Source: Hyphomicrobium_A sp963759735
GTDB taxonomy: Bacteria > Pseudomonadota > Alphaproteobacteria > Rhizobiales > Hyphomicrobiaceae
Assembly: GCA_963759735.1 (NCBI GenBank)
Contig: CAVXAF010000005.1
Coordinates: 67,736 to 131,735 of the forward strand
DNA length: 64,000 nt
Reading direction: 5' to 3'
The notes below the pieces were generated by a model that was given only the letters and a program-made list of their open reading frames with translations, did not search any database and was not told the DNA's origin. This document shows positions 8,448-17,262 of the stretch, piece by piece. Every line of letters begins with the position of its first letter. The first letter of the stretch is position 1. The position numbers and the translations under genes are program-made.

Positions 8448-9716
8448 CTAGGCGCCGATCAGAGCGGCAGCGCGCTCGGCGTATTTGCGCGAGCGCCGGC
8501 CGCTGCCGACAACGGATACGCAAGCTTCGCTCTCGACCAGGAAAGCGGCGAAATCGCGCGCGTCGGCGACTGTCACCGCATCGACCTTATCCATCAGCTC
8601 GGCGTTGGTCACCACACGGTTATGGGTCAGCAGGTGACGCGCCATCTGCTCGGCGCGGGCCGAAGAACTTTCCAGGCTCATCAGCAATCCAACCTTGAGC
8701 TGCGACTTGGAGCGGGCCAGTTCGGCGGCGTCCGGCGCGTGGTCCGCGGCCCGCTTCAGCTCGGCGGCGATGACGTCGATGAGCTGAACCATCAATCCCG
8801 TTCCCGTAGCGGCGTGAATGCCGAATAGCCCCGCGTCGCGCAAACTCCACGCGGTCGAGTAGATCGCGTAACAGAGGCCGCGCTTTTCGCGCACCTCCTG
8901 AAACAGTCGAGACGACATGCCCCCGCCGAACAGCCCCGAGAACACCTGCGCGGTAAAGAATCCCGCGTCCTGGTAGGAGGGACTGGGAAAACCGATCAGA
9001 AGATGGCTTTGCTCGAACGGCTTCTCCGAAACACGCACACCGCCCACATATTTGGCCGGGCGTTCCCCCGATGTTCGCCGCTCGTCAGTCAGCCCTCCGA
9101 ATAGGGCTTGAGCGTGGCGAACGACATTTCCGTGGCGGACAGCGCCGGCGGCGGAAATCACCATGTTGCCAGGGCCATAGCGCCGGCCAAGGAAGCGCTT
9201 GAGGTCGCCCGCGGTGAAACTGCCCACGCTTGCGGGCGTGCCCAGAATTGGACGTCCGAGAGGTTGCTGTGGAAAGGCGGCGTCGTGCAGCAGGTCATAA
9301 CCGATGTCGTCGGGGCTATCGCGGGTGGCGGCGATCTCCTGCAGAATCACCTGCCGCTCGCCCTCGAGCTCGGGACGACCGAAAGCCGAGTTCTGCAGAA
9401 TATCGGCGATGAGGTCGAGAGCCACCTTCTCGTCCCCCCGCAACACGCGGGCGAAATAGGAGGTCGTCTCCATGCTGGTGGCGGCGTTGAGTTCGCCACC
9501 CACGGCTTCGATCTCCTCGGCGATCTGCTGCGCGCTGCGTCGGCGCGTACCCTTGAAGGCCATGTGCTCGAGGAAATGCGAGATGCCGTGCTCGCGCTCG
9601 GTCTCGTGGCGCGCGCCCGTACCGACCCACAGGCCGAGCGACACAGTCTCAAGGCGCGGCATGTTATCGGTGATGATCCGCAAGCCGTTGGGAAGTGTCG
9701 TCTGCTCGATGCTCAT
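8448..9716 (-). CDS. M16 family zinc peptidase (processing-peptidase-like)
   Basis: This 422-residue protein is a single-unit M16B peptidase related to the beta subunit of mitochondrial processing peptidase. The inverted zinc motif HFLEHMAFKG (His-x-x-Glu-His, near residue 47-52) is complete, with the distal zinc-binding Glu expected in the ELNAATSMETTSYFARV segment. The glycine-rich lid region GGGMSSRLFQEVREKRGLCY is present. Such peptidases degrade short peptides in the cytoplasm. It directly follows thrC with an ATGA overlap, an order found across Hyphomicrobiales. The function is likely housekeeping peptide turnover. Confidence 0.94.
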   Translation of the reverse strand: MSIEQTTLPNGLRIITDNMPRLETVSLGLWVGTGARHETEREHGISHFLEHMAFKGTRRRSAQQIAEEIEAVGGELNAATSMETTSYFARVLRGDEKVALDLIADILQNSAFGRPELEGERQVILQEIAATRDSPDDIGYDLLHDAAFPQQPLGRPILGTPASVGSFTAGDLKRFLGRRYGPGNMVISAAGAVRHGNVVRHAQALFGGLTDERRTSGERPAKYVGGVRVSEKPFEQSHLLIGFPSPSYQDAGFFTAQVFSGLFGGGMSSRLFQEVREKRGLCYAIYSTAWSLRDAGLFGIHAATGTGLMVQLIDVIAAELKRAADHAPDAAELARSKSQLKVGLLMSLESSSARAEQMARHLLTHNRVVTNAELMDKVDAVTVADARDFAAFLVESEACVSVVGSGRRSRKYAERAAALIGA

Positions 9717-11122
9717 GCGTCGCGCTCCAGAACCGCGCGCGTGAGGCTCTCGACGTGCCCCTCGGCGACGCCGATGTCGTTGCTGATGGTCGTGAAGCGC
9801 TCTTCGGCGGTCAGCAGTCCGCAGAGGCGCTCGGGCAATGCCGGCCGGGCGCCAGTGATTGCCTCGATGGCCGCGGGGAACTTCGCCGGGTGGGCCGTGG
9901 ACAGGACGATCTGCGGGGCGCCGCCCTCGCCCAATTCACGCTCGGCCGCCACGATGGCGCAGGCCGTATGCGGGTCGGCGAGATAGCCGCAAGCCGTCTT
10001 GGTGCGCACGATCGTTTCGGCGACGTCGCTCTCACTCGCAGCCGCCGCCGCGAAATCACGGCGCATGACATCGCCGAGCGAGCCCAGATCGAAGCTTCCC
10101 GTTTCGCGCAGCGCCCGCATCTTGGCCCGGATCAGCGGCGCGTCGCGACCCGACGCCTCGAACAGGTAGCGCTCGAAATTCGAGGAGATCTGGATGTCCA
10201 TCGATGGCGAGGAAGTGGCGACAACTTCGCGCATCTCATAGGTGCCCGCATGCAGCGTGCGCGGCAGGATGTCATTTACGTTCGAGGCGATGACCAGCTT
10301 GTCGATCGGCAGGCCCATGCGCTTGGCGACATATCCGGCGAAGATGTCGCCGAAGTTGCCGGTCGGCACGACGAACGAGACCGGCCGATGCGGCGCCCCC
10401 AGGGCAGCGGCGGCAACGAAGTAGTAGGTCACCTGCCCTGCGATGCGGGCCCAATTGATGGAATTGACGCCGGCCAGCGACACGCGATCGCGGAAGCCGT
10501 GGTCGTTGAACATCGCCTTCACCAGCGACTGGCAATCATCGAAGGTGCCGTGCACGGAGATGGCGTGCACGTTCGCCTCGGTCGGCGTCGTCATCATGCG
10601 CCGCTGCACGTCTGAGACGCGGCCCTCGGGGAAGAAGATCGCCACGTCGACGCGCGGCGAACCCCGGAACGCCTCGATGGCGGCGCCGCCGGTGTCGCCA
10701 GATGTCGCCCCGATGATCGTCGCCCGTTCCCCGCGCGCTGCCAGCACGCGATCCATGAGGCGCGCCAGAAGCTGCATCGCCACGTCTTTGAAGGCGAGCG
10801 TCGGGCCGTGGAACAGCTCCAGGACCCAGCGGTTGCTTCCGATCTGGACAAGCGGCGTCACGGCCGGATGGCCGAACCCGGCGTAGGCTTCGGCGGTCAT
10901 GCGGCGCAGCTCATCGCGCGGGATGGCGCCGCCGGTGAACGGATAGATCACCTCCACGGCCACGTCGGCGAACGGCATGCCGGCGAACGAGGCGATTGTC
11001 GCCGGCTCTAGCGTCGGCCAAATCTGCGGCACGTAGAGGCCGCCGTCGCGGGCGAGACCGGCCAGCACCACGTCTTCAAAGCCTAATGGGGGCGCCTCAC
11101 CTCTGGTCGAGATGTAGTTCAA
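9713..11122 (-). CDS. thrC: threonine synthase
   Basis: This 469-residue PLP enzyme converts O-phosphohomoserine to threonine. It has the usual opening NYISTRGEAPPLGFEDVVLAGLARDGGLYVP, the PLP-lysine segment HGPTLAFKDVAMQ, the phosphate-binding region GATSGDTGGAA and the C-terminal STAHPAKFPAAI. I chose TTG at 11122 because the residues beyond it match the normal first residues of alphaproteobacterial ThrC and a GGAG lies upstream; an open frame continues to 11215 but its extra residues look non-native. It ends by overlapping the M16 start. It supplies the step after ThrB at the left of the window. Confidence 0.93.
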   Translation of the reverse strand: MNYISTRGEAPPLGFEDVVLAGLARDGGLYVPQIWPTLEPATIASFAGMPFADVAVEVIYPFTGGAIPRDELRRMTAEAYAGFGHPAVTPLVQIGSNRWVLELFHGPTLAFKDVAMQLLARLMDRVLAARGERATIIGATSGDTGGAAIEAFRGSPRVDVAIFFPEGRVSDVQRRMMTTPTEANVHAISVHGTFDDCQSLVKAMFNDHGFRDRVSLAGVNSINWARIAGQVTYYFVAAAALGAPHRPVSFVVPTGNFGDIFAGYVAKRMGLPIDKLVIASNVNDILPRTLHAGTYEMREVVATSSPSMDIQISSNFERYLFEASGRDAPLIRAKMRALRETGSFDLGSLGDVMRRDFAAAAASESDVAETIVRTKTACGYLADPHTACAIVAAERELGEGGAPQIVLSTAHPAKFPAAIEAITGARPALPERLCGLLTAEERFTTISNDIGVAEGHVESLTRAVLERDA

Positions 11123-11259
11123 CGCGAGTTGTTCTCCATGCGAAAATGCCCTGGGTACCCTAGGGCCCACGGCGCAGTGCCACAAGCAAACGGCGGGCTC
11201 GCGGCTGGTCTCCACACAGGCTAGTGGCGGTTAACCCCAATACACTGGCTCCGCTACTG

Positions 11260-12045
11260 CTATGCCGTCGGCTGCCGCCAGCGTCCTATCGCGAACGCGA
11301 TGAACACTGCCACCAGAGCGGCCGCCAGCCCATACCAAGTCAGCGCGTACTCCAGATGCCGGTTGGGCAGCTCAAGCCGCGTGACGCCGCCCTTCGGCCA
11401 GCCGCCCGGAGCTACCGGCTCGGCCTCGGCGTCCACGACATAGCGATGCACGCGCGCCGCACCGCCATCGCCGGCAGCGGAGGACATGGCGTCGATGTCG
11501 CGCCAGTACCAGATGTTGCGGACCGGATCGTTGGCCGGGACGAACATCGTCTGCGCGTCGCCCTGTCGCAGCAGGCCGACGATGTGCACATCGCCTGCAA
11601 GCTGTCCCGCCACGCGCCGCGCGGGATCCTTCAGGTCGTTGGGAACGAAGCCGCGGTTGACGAGCGCGAGGCTTCCGTCGGCCAACTGCAAGGGAGTGAT
11701 GATGTAGAAGCCAGGGCCGTGCACGCTGTCGAGGGCGTACAGGTGTATCTCGCGGTCGTTGAGCAGCCGACCGTCAACGGCGACCCGCGTATATTCGACG
11801 TTGTCGCCGCGCGCGGCGCGCTCCTCCGCCACCGACAACGGTACCGGCTCCGCATTCACCCGCGCGCCGATGGCGGCGATGAGCCCTTCCTTCCAGGCCA
11901 GCCGCTGCATCTGCCAGTTGCCGAGCGATATGAGAAGCGCCAGGCCGGCGAGCGCCGCCACCCCCGGCCACAGCAATCGCTTATCGCGGATCGTTCGCAG
12001 CATCTCAGGCGCGCTCGGGTGCCGGCTGACGGGGTGAACGCTCAA
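11260..12045 (-). CDS. SURF1 family cytochrome oxidase assembly protein
   Basis: This 261-residue inner-membrane protein is a SURF1 homologue, which helps insert heme a into subunit I of cytochrome c oxidase. It has one N-terminal helix (about 22-42) followed by LGNWQMQRLAWKEGLI, a large periplasmic domain with the conserved GPGFYIITPL and VNRGFVP segments, and a C-terminal helix (about 232-252) after NRHLEYALTWYGLA. The start overlaps the DUF983 stop by four bases. It is placed with the oxidase subunit and assembly genes, as in related genomes. Confidence 0.95.
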   Translation of the reverse strand: MSVHPVSRHPSAPEMLRTIRDKRLLWPGVAALAGLALLISLGNWQMQRLAWKEGLIAAIGARVNAEPVPLSVAEERAARGDNVEYTRVAVDGRLLNDREIHLYALDSVHGPGFYIITPLQLADGSLALVNRGFVPNDLKDPARRVAGQLAGDVHIVGLLRQGDAQTMFVPANDPVRNIWYWRDIDAMSSAAGDGGAARVHRYVVDAEAEPVAPGGWPKGGVTRLELPNRHLEYALTWYGLAAALVAVFIAFAIGRWRQPTA

Positions 12046-12461
12046 TCACGCGAGACGCGTCCTTCTTCGGCCTTGTTGCGGTACTGCAGGGCGATGAGCA
12101 GCCCTTTGAGAAAGCGCAGCAGTCCGAGCGCCAGCAGTGGCGTGCCTAGTCCCCACAGCACCACGTGCACCCACGTTGGCGGTTCGTAGGTGAACTCAAC
12201 GTACAGCGCCATGCCGCAAACGAGGAAGCCGAGGATGAAAATGCCGAACACGGCCGGCCCGTCGCCGGTGTCGATGAAGCGGTAGTCGAGGTCGCAGCTC
12301 TCGCACTTGCCGCGCATCTCGAGCACGTTCTTGAACAGCCGTCCGTTGCCGCAGCGTGGGCAGCGCGCCGTCGCGGCAACGTAGAGCGGCGAAACGGACC
12401 GTGGCTCCAAGGCGCGGGCTCCTTTGCTGGGTCGTGGCTGGGCTGAAGACAGGAGGCCCAT
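12042..12461 (-). CDS. DUF983 family membrane protein
   Basis: This protein of about 139 residues belongs to DUF983. Two CxxC pairs (CPRCGNGRLF and CESCDLDY) form a probable zinc ribbon, followed by two hydrophobic helices (FGIFILGFLVCGMALYV and VVLWGLGTPLLALGLL). The family is almost always found between ctaE and SURF1 in alphaproteobacteria and is presumed to aid oxidase assembly, though its role is not established. The start is uncertain: ATG 12461 is used, but GTG 12479 is in frame with a G-rich sequence before it. Confidence 0.88.
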   Translation of the reverse strand: MGLLSSAQPRPSKGARALEPRSVSPLYVAATARCPRCGNGRLFKNVLEMRGKCESCDLDYRFIDTGDGPAVFGIFILGFLVCGMALYVEFTYEPPTWVHVVLWGLGTPLLALGLLRFLKGLLIALQYRNKAEEGRVSRD

Positions 12462-12547
12462 AATAGCACGGGGCGGCACGATGGCCGCCCCGCTGAGAAG
12501 ACTGCGACGAAGAGGCGGCTAGCCGCCTCGCGCCGATCGATAGGGCC

Positions 12548-13510
12548 TTAGTGGCCGCCGGCGCCGCCAGGATTGGGGCCTGCGCCCCATACATAGACGG
12601 CCGCAAACAGGAACAGCCAGACCACGTCGACGAAGTGCCAGTACCAGGCTGCCGCCTCAAAGCCGAAGTGCAGCTTGGGGGTGAAGGCGCCGCGCAAGGC
12701 GCGGATCAGGCAGACGAGCAGGAAGATGGTGCCGATCAGCACGTGCGCGCCGTGGAAGCCGGTCGCCATGAAGAAGGTCGACCCGTAGATGTGCCCTGCG
12801 AAGCTGAACGCGGCGTGCGTGTACTCGTACACCTGGAAGAAGGTGAACGTCGCGCCGAGCAGCACGGTGAGGATGAGGCCAAGGACGAGACCGCGGCGAT
12901 CATTCTTCAGCAGCGCGTGGTGCGCCCAGGTAACCGTCACGCCCGAAGTGAGCAGGATCAGCGTGTTGAGCAGCGGGATGCCCCACGGATCAAATGTGTG
13001 CTGGAAAATGCCCGGCGTCGGCGCGCCGGTGGCCGGCACCATCACACCGGTGCCTTCGGCAGGCGCGGGAGGCCAATGGCCGCCGAGCAACTGGTCGCGC
13101 GTCACCTGCCCGACGACGTCGGTGCTGTTGAGCAGGTCGTGCACGCTCGCCGGGAACAGGGCCGCGTCGAAGTAGGCCCAGAACCAGGCGACGAAGAACA
13201 TCACTTCGGAGGCGATGAACAGGATCATGCCGTAGCGGAAGTGCAGCTGCACGACCGGCGTGTGATCGCCGTGCTGACCCTCGCTGATGACGTCGCGCCA
13301 CCACACGAAGGCGCTGGCGACGACACCGGTGAAGCCGGCTGCGAACACCCACGGACCTGTCAGGCCGAACACGCCGGCCCCTTCGTTCATGGAGCGCATC
13401 CAGATGATCGCACCGACCATCATGACGAATGCAGCCACCGACGCAGTCAGCGGCCAGGGGCTCGGGTTTACTAGATGGTAGTCGTGGTGCTTGGCGTGCG
13501 TCGCGGCCAT
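12548..13510 (-). CDS. ctaE: cytochrome c oxidase subunit III
   Basis: This 320-residue protein has the seven-helix pattern of subunit III of the aa3 oxidase. Family marks include HDYHLVNPSPWPL at the N-terminus, RYGMILFIASEVMFFVAWFWAYFDAALFP (carrying the conserved Glu of helix III), and GFHGAHVLIGTIFL followed by HFGFEAAAWYWHFVDVVWLFLF. Subunit III stabilises the proton-pumping core. It follows ctaG with 130 bases between and precedes DUF983 and SURF1 in the same direction. The family's usual length is about 270-300 residues; the extra residues sit between helices II and III around the GHWPPAPAEG region. Confidence 0.97.
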   Translation of the reverse strand: MAATHAKHHDYHLVNPSPWPLTASVAAFVMMVGAIIWMRSMNEGAGVFGLTGPWVFAAGFTGVVASAFVWWRDVISEGQHGDHTPVVQLHFRYGMILFIASEVMFFVAWFWAYFDAALFPASVHDLLNSTDVVGQVTRDQLLGGHWPPAPAEGTGVMVPATGAPTPGIFQHTFDPWGIPLLNTLILLTSGVTVTWAHHALLKNDRRGLVLGLILTVLLGATFTFFQVYEYTHAAFSFAGHIYGSTFFMATGFHGAHVLIGTIFLLVCLIRALRGAFTPKLHFGFEAAAWYWHFVDVVWLFLFAAVYVWGAGPNPGGAGGH

Positions 13511-13640
13511 TGTGGTGTCTCTCCCGTAATCCCCGTTGGTGCTCCCGATCCCTAATCTTTAGACCCCGCCCGAGGGCTTTGGAGCCTTGCCGTTGCGCCT
13601 CAGGACCGGCCCCCAAGCGCAACGTCGCTTATTCAATGTC

Positions 13641-14255
13641 TCATCCGCCCTTGCCCGTGGCGGCGGTCGCAGCCTGTCCCTCGACCTTCTTGGGTGTCGT
13701 GACAGGGTAGAACGAATAGGACAGCGTCAGTTCGGAAAGCCGCGTCGTCTCCTCGTCGGTGGCGAACGCCGGATCGACAAAGAACGACACCGCCATCTCC
13801 ATCGATTGCCCAGGCTCCAGGCGCTGCTCGGTGAAGCAGAAGCACTGCACCTTCTGGAAGTGTGTGCCGACGGCGTCAGGCGCGACGTTGAATACGGCAG
13901 TGCCGACCGTCGCATTGGCGGATTTGTTGGTCGCCTTGTAGAAGACGAGCGCGTTCTCGCCCACCTTCACGTCCAGCGAATTTTGCATCGGCTCGAAGGT
14001 CCACGGCAGTCCGGCGGCGACGTTGGCGTCGAAGTGCACCTTGACGCTGCGATCGAGCACCACGTCGGACGCCTTTTCGGCTCGTTGCGTGGTGCCTTGG
14101 TAGCCGGTGACCTGGCAGTAAAGGCGGTAGAGCGGCACGGCGGCGAACGACAACCCGGCCATCGACACGACGAGCAGACCGCAAACGGCGACGACGCGGC
14201 CGTTACGCGATGGCGCTGGCTGCTTCCTGTCGTGCTGGCCGTCGGATGCCGTCAT
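13641..14255 (-). CDS. ctaG: cytochrome c oxidase assembly protein CtaG/Cox11
   Basis: This 204-residue protein is the Cox11-type copper chaperone that delivers copper to the CuB site of subunit I. It has one N-terminal membrane helix (VVAVCGLLVVSMAGLSFAAVPLYRLYC) and a periplasmic beta domain containing the copper motif CFCF in KVQCFCFTEQRLEPG, followed by VSFFVDP. I start at ATG 14255, which has AGGTGG about eight bases upstream; the frame is open further upstream but that stretch overlaps the preceding small gene. It lies 16 bases after that gene. Confidence 0.95.
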   Translation of the reverse strand: MTASDGQHDRKQPAPSRNGRVVAVCGLLVVSMAGLSFAAVPLYRLYCQVTGYQGTTQRAEKASDVVLDRSVKVHFDANVAAGLPWTFEPMQNSLDVKVGENALVFYKATNKSANATVGTAVFNVAPDAVGTHFQKVQCFCFTEQRLEPGQSMEMAVSFFVDPAFATDEETTRLSELTLSYSFYPVTTPKKVEGQAATAATGKGG

Positions 14256-14271
14256 AGTAGATCCACCTCGC

Positions 14272-14424
14272 TCACATCGGCCGATTGAGAACATTGCCGC
14301 CGAGGCGGACGATGGTCGCCGCGTAAAACAGCGCCACAAGCGCGGCGAGAGCCAGCGCGATGGCCAGCGAGCGCATGCGTTGCCGCTTCAGCCGCTCCTT
14401 CTCGTCTTCGTTCATATCGACCAT
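14272..14424 (-). CDS. small CoxF-like membrane protein
   Basis: This 50-residue protein starts MVDMNEDEKERLKRQRMR and has a single hydrophobic helix, SLAIALALAALVALFYAAT, ending in IVRLGGNVLNRPM. Small proteins of this form occupy the same position between ctaB and ctaG in other Hyphomicrobiales and are often labelled CoxF; the name is from context and general pattern. Its 23-base distance from ctaB and 16-base distance to ctaG make it part of the oxidase operon. A role in oxidase assembly is inferred. Confidence 0.75.
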   Translation of the reverse strand: MVDMNEDEKERLKRQRMRSLAIALALAALVALFYAATIVRLGGNVLNRPM

Positions 14425-14446
14425 GACCAACGCCAACGCTCGTTCC

Positions 14447-15379
14447 TCACGCCAGCAACCGCGTCACGGCATGCTCACCGAGCATCACCGCGAACAGCAA
14501 GAATAGATAGAGAATGGAGAACCCAAATAGCTGCTTGGCGGCGGCATCGCCCTCGCGGCCTTCGGTGATCGTTCGCACGCGCCAGGCCAGATAGAGGAAC
14601 ACCGCGCCGAGCACGACCGAGCTGAGCAGATAGACGTTGCCCGCGAGGCCGATGAAGAACGGCACGACGGCGAGCGACACGAGCAGCAGCGAATAAAGCC
14701 AAATCTGGCGCCGCGTCTCAGTCGGACCTGAGACGACGGGAAGCATCGGTACGCCGACGCGCTCATAGTCGCGGCAGCGATAGAGCGCCAGGGCCCAGAA
14801 GTGCGGCGGCGTCCAGGCGAAGATGATGAGGAACATCAGCACGCTTTCGACGCTCACCGAGCCAGTGACCGCTGCCCAGCCGATCATCGGCGGGAAGGAA
14901 CCGGCGGCGCCGCCGATGACGATGTTCTGCGGCGTCAGGCGCTTCAGCCACATCGTGTAGATGAAGAGATAGAACGCGATGGTGATGGCGAGCAGGGCGC
15001 CGGCCGTCCAGTTGACGAGAACGCCGAGCGTCAGGACCGAGAACACCGACAGCACGGAGCCGAAGCTCAGTGCTTCGCCCGCCGTCAGGCGTCCGCGCGG
15101 AATGGGGCGCGCCGCGGTGCGCGCCATGCGGGCATCGATGTCGGCGTCGTACCACATGTTGAGCGCGCCAGCGGCACCGGCACCGATGGTGATGGCGACG
15201 AGCGCGATAATGGCGAGGACGGGATGGATTGAGCCCGGCGCCGCCACCATGCCGGTCAGCGCCGTGAAGACGACCAGCGACATGACGCGCGGCTTCAGGA
15301 GCTGGACGAAATCGCCGACGCTCGACCCACTGACGGGGCCGAGACGCTCTACGTCTGTATTTAGCTGCGTCCCTTGCAT
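14447..15379 (-). CDS. ctaB: protoheme IX farnesyltransferase (heme O synthase)
   Basis: This 310-residue UbiA-family membrane enzyme adds farnesyl to heme b to make heme o, a precursor of the heme a of the oxidase encoded next to it. The first Asp-rich motif NMWYDADIDARMARTAARPIPRG and the second, YRCRDYERVGVPMLPVV, both bind prenyl diphosphate through Mg. About nine hydrophobic helices follow the usual pattern. The start MQGTQLN is followed by a typical VGDFVQLLKPRVM. It follows ctaD after a 190-base gap that holds a hairpin. Confidence 0.96.
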   Translation of the reverse strand: MQGTQLNTDVERLGPVSGSSVGDFVQLLKPRVMSLVVFTALTGMVAAPGSIHPVLAIIALVAITIGAGAAGALNMWYDADIDARMARTAARPIPRGRLTAGEALSFGSVLSVFSVLTLGVLVNWTAGALLAITIAFYLFIYTMWLKRLTPQNIVIGGAAGSFPPMIGWAAVTGSVSVESVLMFLIIFAWTPPHFWALALYRCRDYERVGVPMLPVVSGPTETRRQIWLYSLLLVSLAVVPFFIGLAGNVYLLSSVVLGAVFLYLAWRVRTITEGREGDAAAKQLFGFSILYLFLLFAVMLGEHAVTRLLA

Positions 15380-15519
15380 ATCACTCGACCGTCTCGCTCC
15401 GCTCCCTGGCCGCGCATCGGCCCCTCAGTTGAGAGGTCCTGCTCGGCCTTGCCGGCTCGTCACGCCCGCCGCCTTGAGGCCGGCGGCCATGCAGCCAGAT
15501 TCTGCTTCGTCAGTGGAAC

Positions 15520-15541
15520 GGGCGGAACACTAGTTCCGCCC
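15520..15541 (-). terminator. hairpin after ctaD (possible terminator or attenuator)
   Basis: A perfect nine-base inverted repeat (GGGCGGAAC and its complement) with a four-base loop lies 28 bases beyond the ctaD stop. No T-run follows on the minus strand, so it may be a weak terminator, a processing site, or a 3' stabiliser that lowers expression of ctaB and the assembly genes relative to ctaC-ctaD. This regulatory reading is an inference. Confidence 0.5.
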
Positions 15542-15568
15542 GCCGTCAGCCGTGAATGGCCGCGCGCT

Positions 15569-17188
15569 TCAGTGGTGTCCGCCCGAAGTGATGCGCGGCA
15601 GCGTTTCGTAGGAGTGGAAAGCCGGCGGAGACGGCAGCGTCCACTCAAGTGTCGTAGCACCAGGACCCCACGGGTTATCCGCGGCGACCTTGCGGCTCAT
15701 GAAGGCAACCAGCACGCCGATGAGGAAGACGATCGTTCCCAGCGCGGTGATGTAGGAGCCGGCCGACGACACGCCGTTCCAGAACGCGAAGGCGTCCGGA
15801 TAGTCGACGTAGCGGCGCGGCATGCCCGACAGGCCGAGGAAGTGCTGCGGGAAGAACAAGATGTTGGCGCCGATGAAGGTGAGCCAGAAGTGCAGCTTGC
15901 CGAGCGCCTCGTTGTACATGTAGCCCGACATCTTGGGGAACCAGTAGTACCAGCCCGCGAAGATGGCGAACACGGCGCCGAGCGACAGCACGTAATGGAA
16001 GTGCGCGACGACATAGTAGGTGTCATGCAGCGCACGGTCGACGCCGGCATTCGACAGCATGACGCCCGTCACGCCGCCGACGGTGAACAGGAAGATGAAG
16101 CCGAGCGCCCACAGCATCGGCACGCGGAAGCTGATCGACCCGCCCCACATGGTGGCAATCCACGAGAAGATCTTCACGCCCGTTGGCACCGCGATCACCA
16201 TGGTGGCGAACACGAAGTATGCCTGCGTGTTCACGCTGATGCCGGCCGCATACATGTGGTGCGCCCACACGATGAAGCCGACGAGGCCGATGGCGACCAT
16301 GGCGTAGGCCATGCCGAGGTAGCCGAACACCGGCTTGCGCGAGAACGTCGCGATGATGTGGCTGATCATGCCGAAGCCGGGCAGGATCAGAATGTACACC
16401 TCGGGGTGTCCGAAGAACCAGAACAGATGCTGGTAGAGCAGCGGGTCGCCGCCGCCCTGCGGGTTGAAGAACGAGGTGCCGAAGTTGCGGTCGGTCAGCA
16501 GCATGGTGATGGCGCCGGCCAGGACGGGCAGCGACAGCAGCAGCAGGAACGCCGTGATCAGCACCGACCACACGAACAGCGGCATCTTGTGCAGGGTCAT
16601 GCCCGGCGCGCGCATGTTGAAGATGGTGGTGATGAAGTTGATGGCACCGAGAATGGACGACGCACCTGCGAGATGCAGGGAGAGGATGGCGAAGTCCATA
16701 GCCGGCCCTGGATGGCCCGTTGTCGATAGCGGCGCGTAGATCGTCCAGCCGGCGCCGACACCAAGACCGCCCGGCGGGCCTTCGACGAACAGCGAAATGA
16801 GCAGCAGCCCGAGCGCTGCGGGGAGCAGCCAGAACGAGATGTTGTTCATGCGCGGGAAGGCCATGTCCGGCGCACCGATCATCAGCGGCACGAACCAGTT
16901 GCCGTAGCCGCCGATCATTGCCGGCATCACCATGAAGAACACCATGATGAGGCCGTGGCCGGTGACGAACACGTTGTACATGTGGCCGTCGGCGAAGTAC
17001 TGGAGCCCCGGCTCTTGCAGCTCGAGGCGCATGGCGACCGAAAGGGCGCCGCCGATGAGGCCGCTGATGATGGCGAATATCAAGTACATCGTTCCGATGT
17101 CCTTGTGATTCGTCGAGAACAGCCAGCGCTTCAGCCCGGTGGGCGCGTGGTCATGGCTGTCATGTGCGGTACTGCTCGTGCTTCCCAT
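15569..17188 (-). CDS. ctaD: cytochrome c oxidase subunit I
   Basis: This 539-residue, twelve-helix protein is the catalytic subunit of the aa3 oxidase, holding heme a and the heme a3-CuB site. Visible ligands include the His in TGHGLIMVFFMVMPAMIGGYGNW (heme a), the CuB/Tyr segment WFFGHPEVYILILPGFG, the His pair in IVWAHHMYAAG, and YYVVAHFHYVLSLGAVF with the heme a and a3 histidines. The Glu of HPEVY-helix and the K-channel residues fit a proton-pumping A-type oxidase. It lies 74 bases after ctaC. The N-terminus (SSTAHDSHDHAPTGLKRWLFSTNHKDIG) is typical. Confidence 0.98.
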   Translation of the reverse strand: MGSTSSTAHDSHDHAPTGLKRWLFSTNHKDIGTMYLIFAIISGLIGGALSVAMRLELQEPGLQYFADGHMYNVFVTGHGLIMVFFMVMPAMIGGYGNWFVPLMIGAPDMAFPRMNNISFWLLPAALGLLLISLFVEGPPGGLGVGAGWTIYAPLSTTGHPGPAMDFAILSLHLAGASSILGAINFITTIFNMRAPGMTLHKMPLFVWSVLITAFLLLLSLPVLAGAITMLLTDRNFGTSFFNPQGGGDPLLYQHLFWFFGHPEVYILILPGFGMISHIIATFSRKPVFGYLGMAYAMVAIGLVGFIVWAHHMYAAGISVNTQAYFVFATMVIAVPTGVKIFSWIATMWGGSISFRVPMLWALGFIFLFTVGGVTGVMLSNAGVDRALHDTYYVVAHFHYVLSLGAVFAIFAGWYYWFPKMSGYMYNEALGKLHFWLTFIGANILFFPQHFLGLSGMPRRYVDYPDAFAFWNGVSSAGSYITALGTIVFLIGVLVAFMSRKVAADNPWGPGATTLEWTLPSPPAFHSYETLPRITSGGHH

Positions 17189-17262
17189 TGTGCGTTCGCC
17201 CTGTCACTCGGTGTTTTGTTGCCGGGCGTGCCCGGATGTATGCGGGATATATTTGGCCAGGA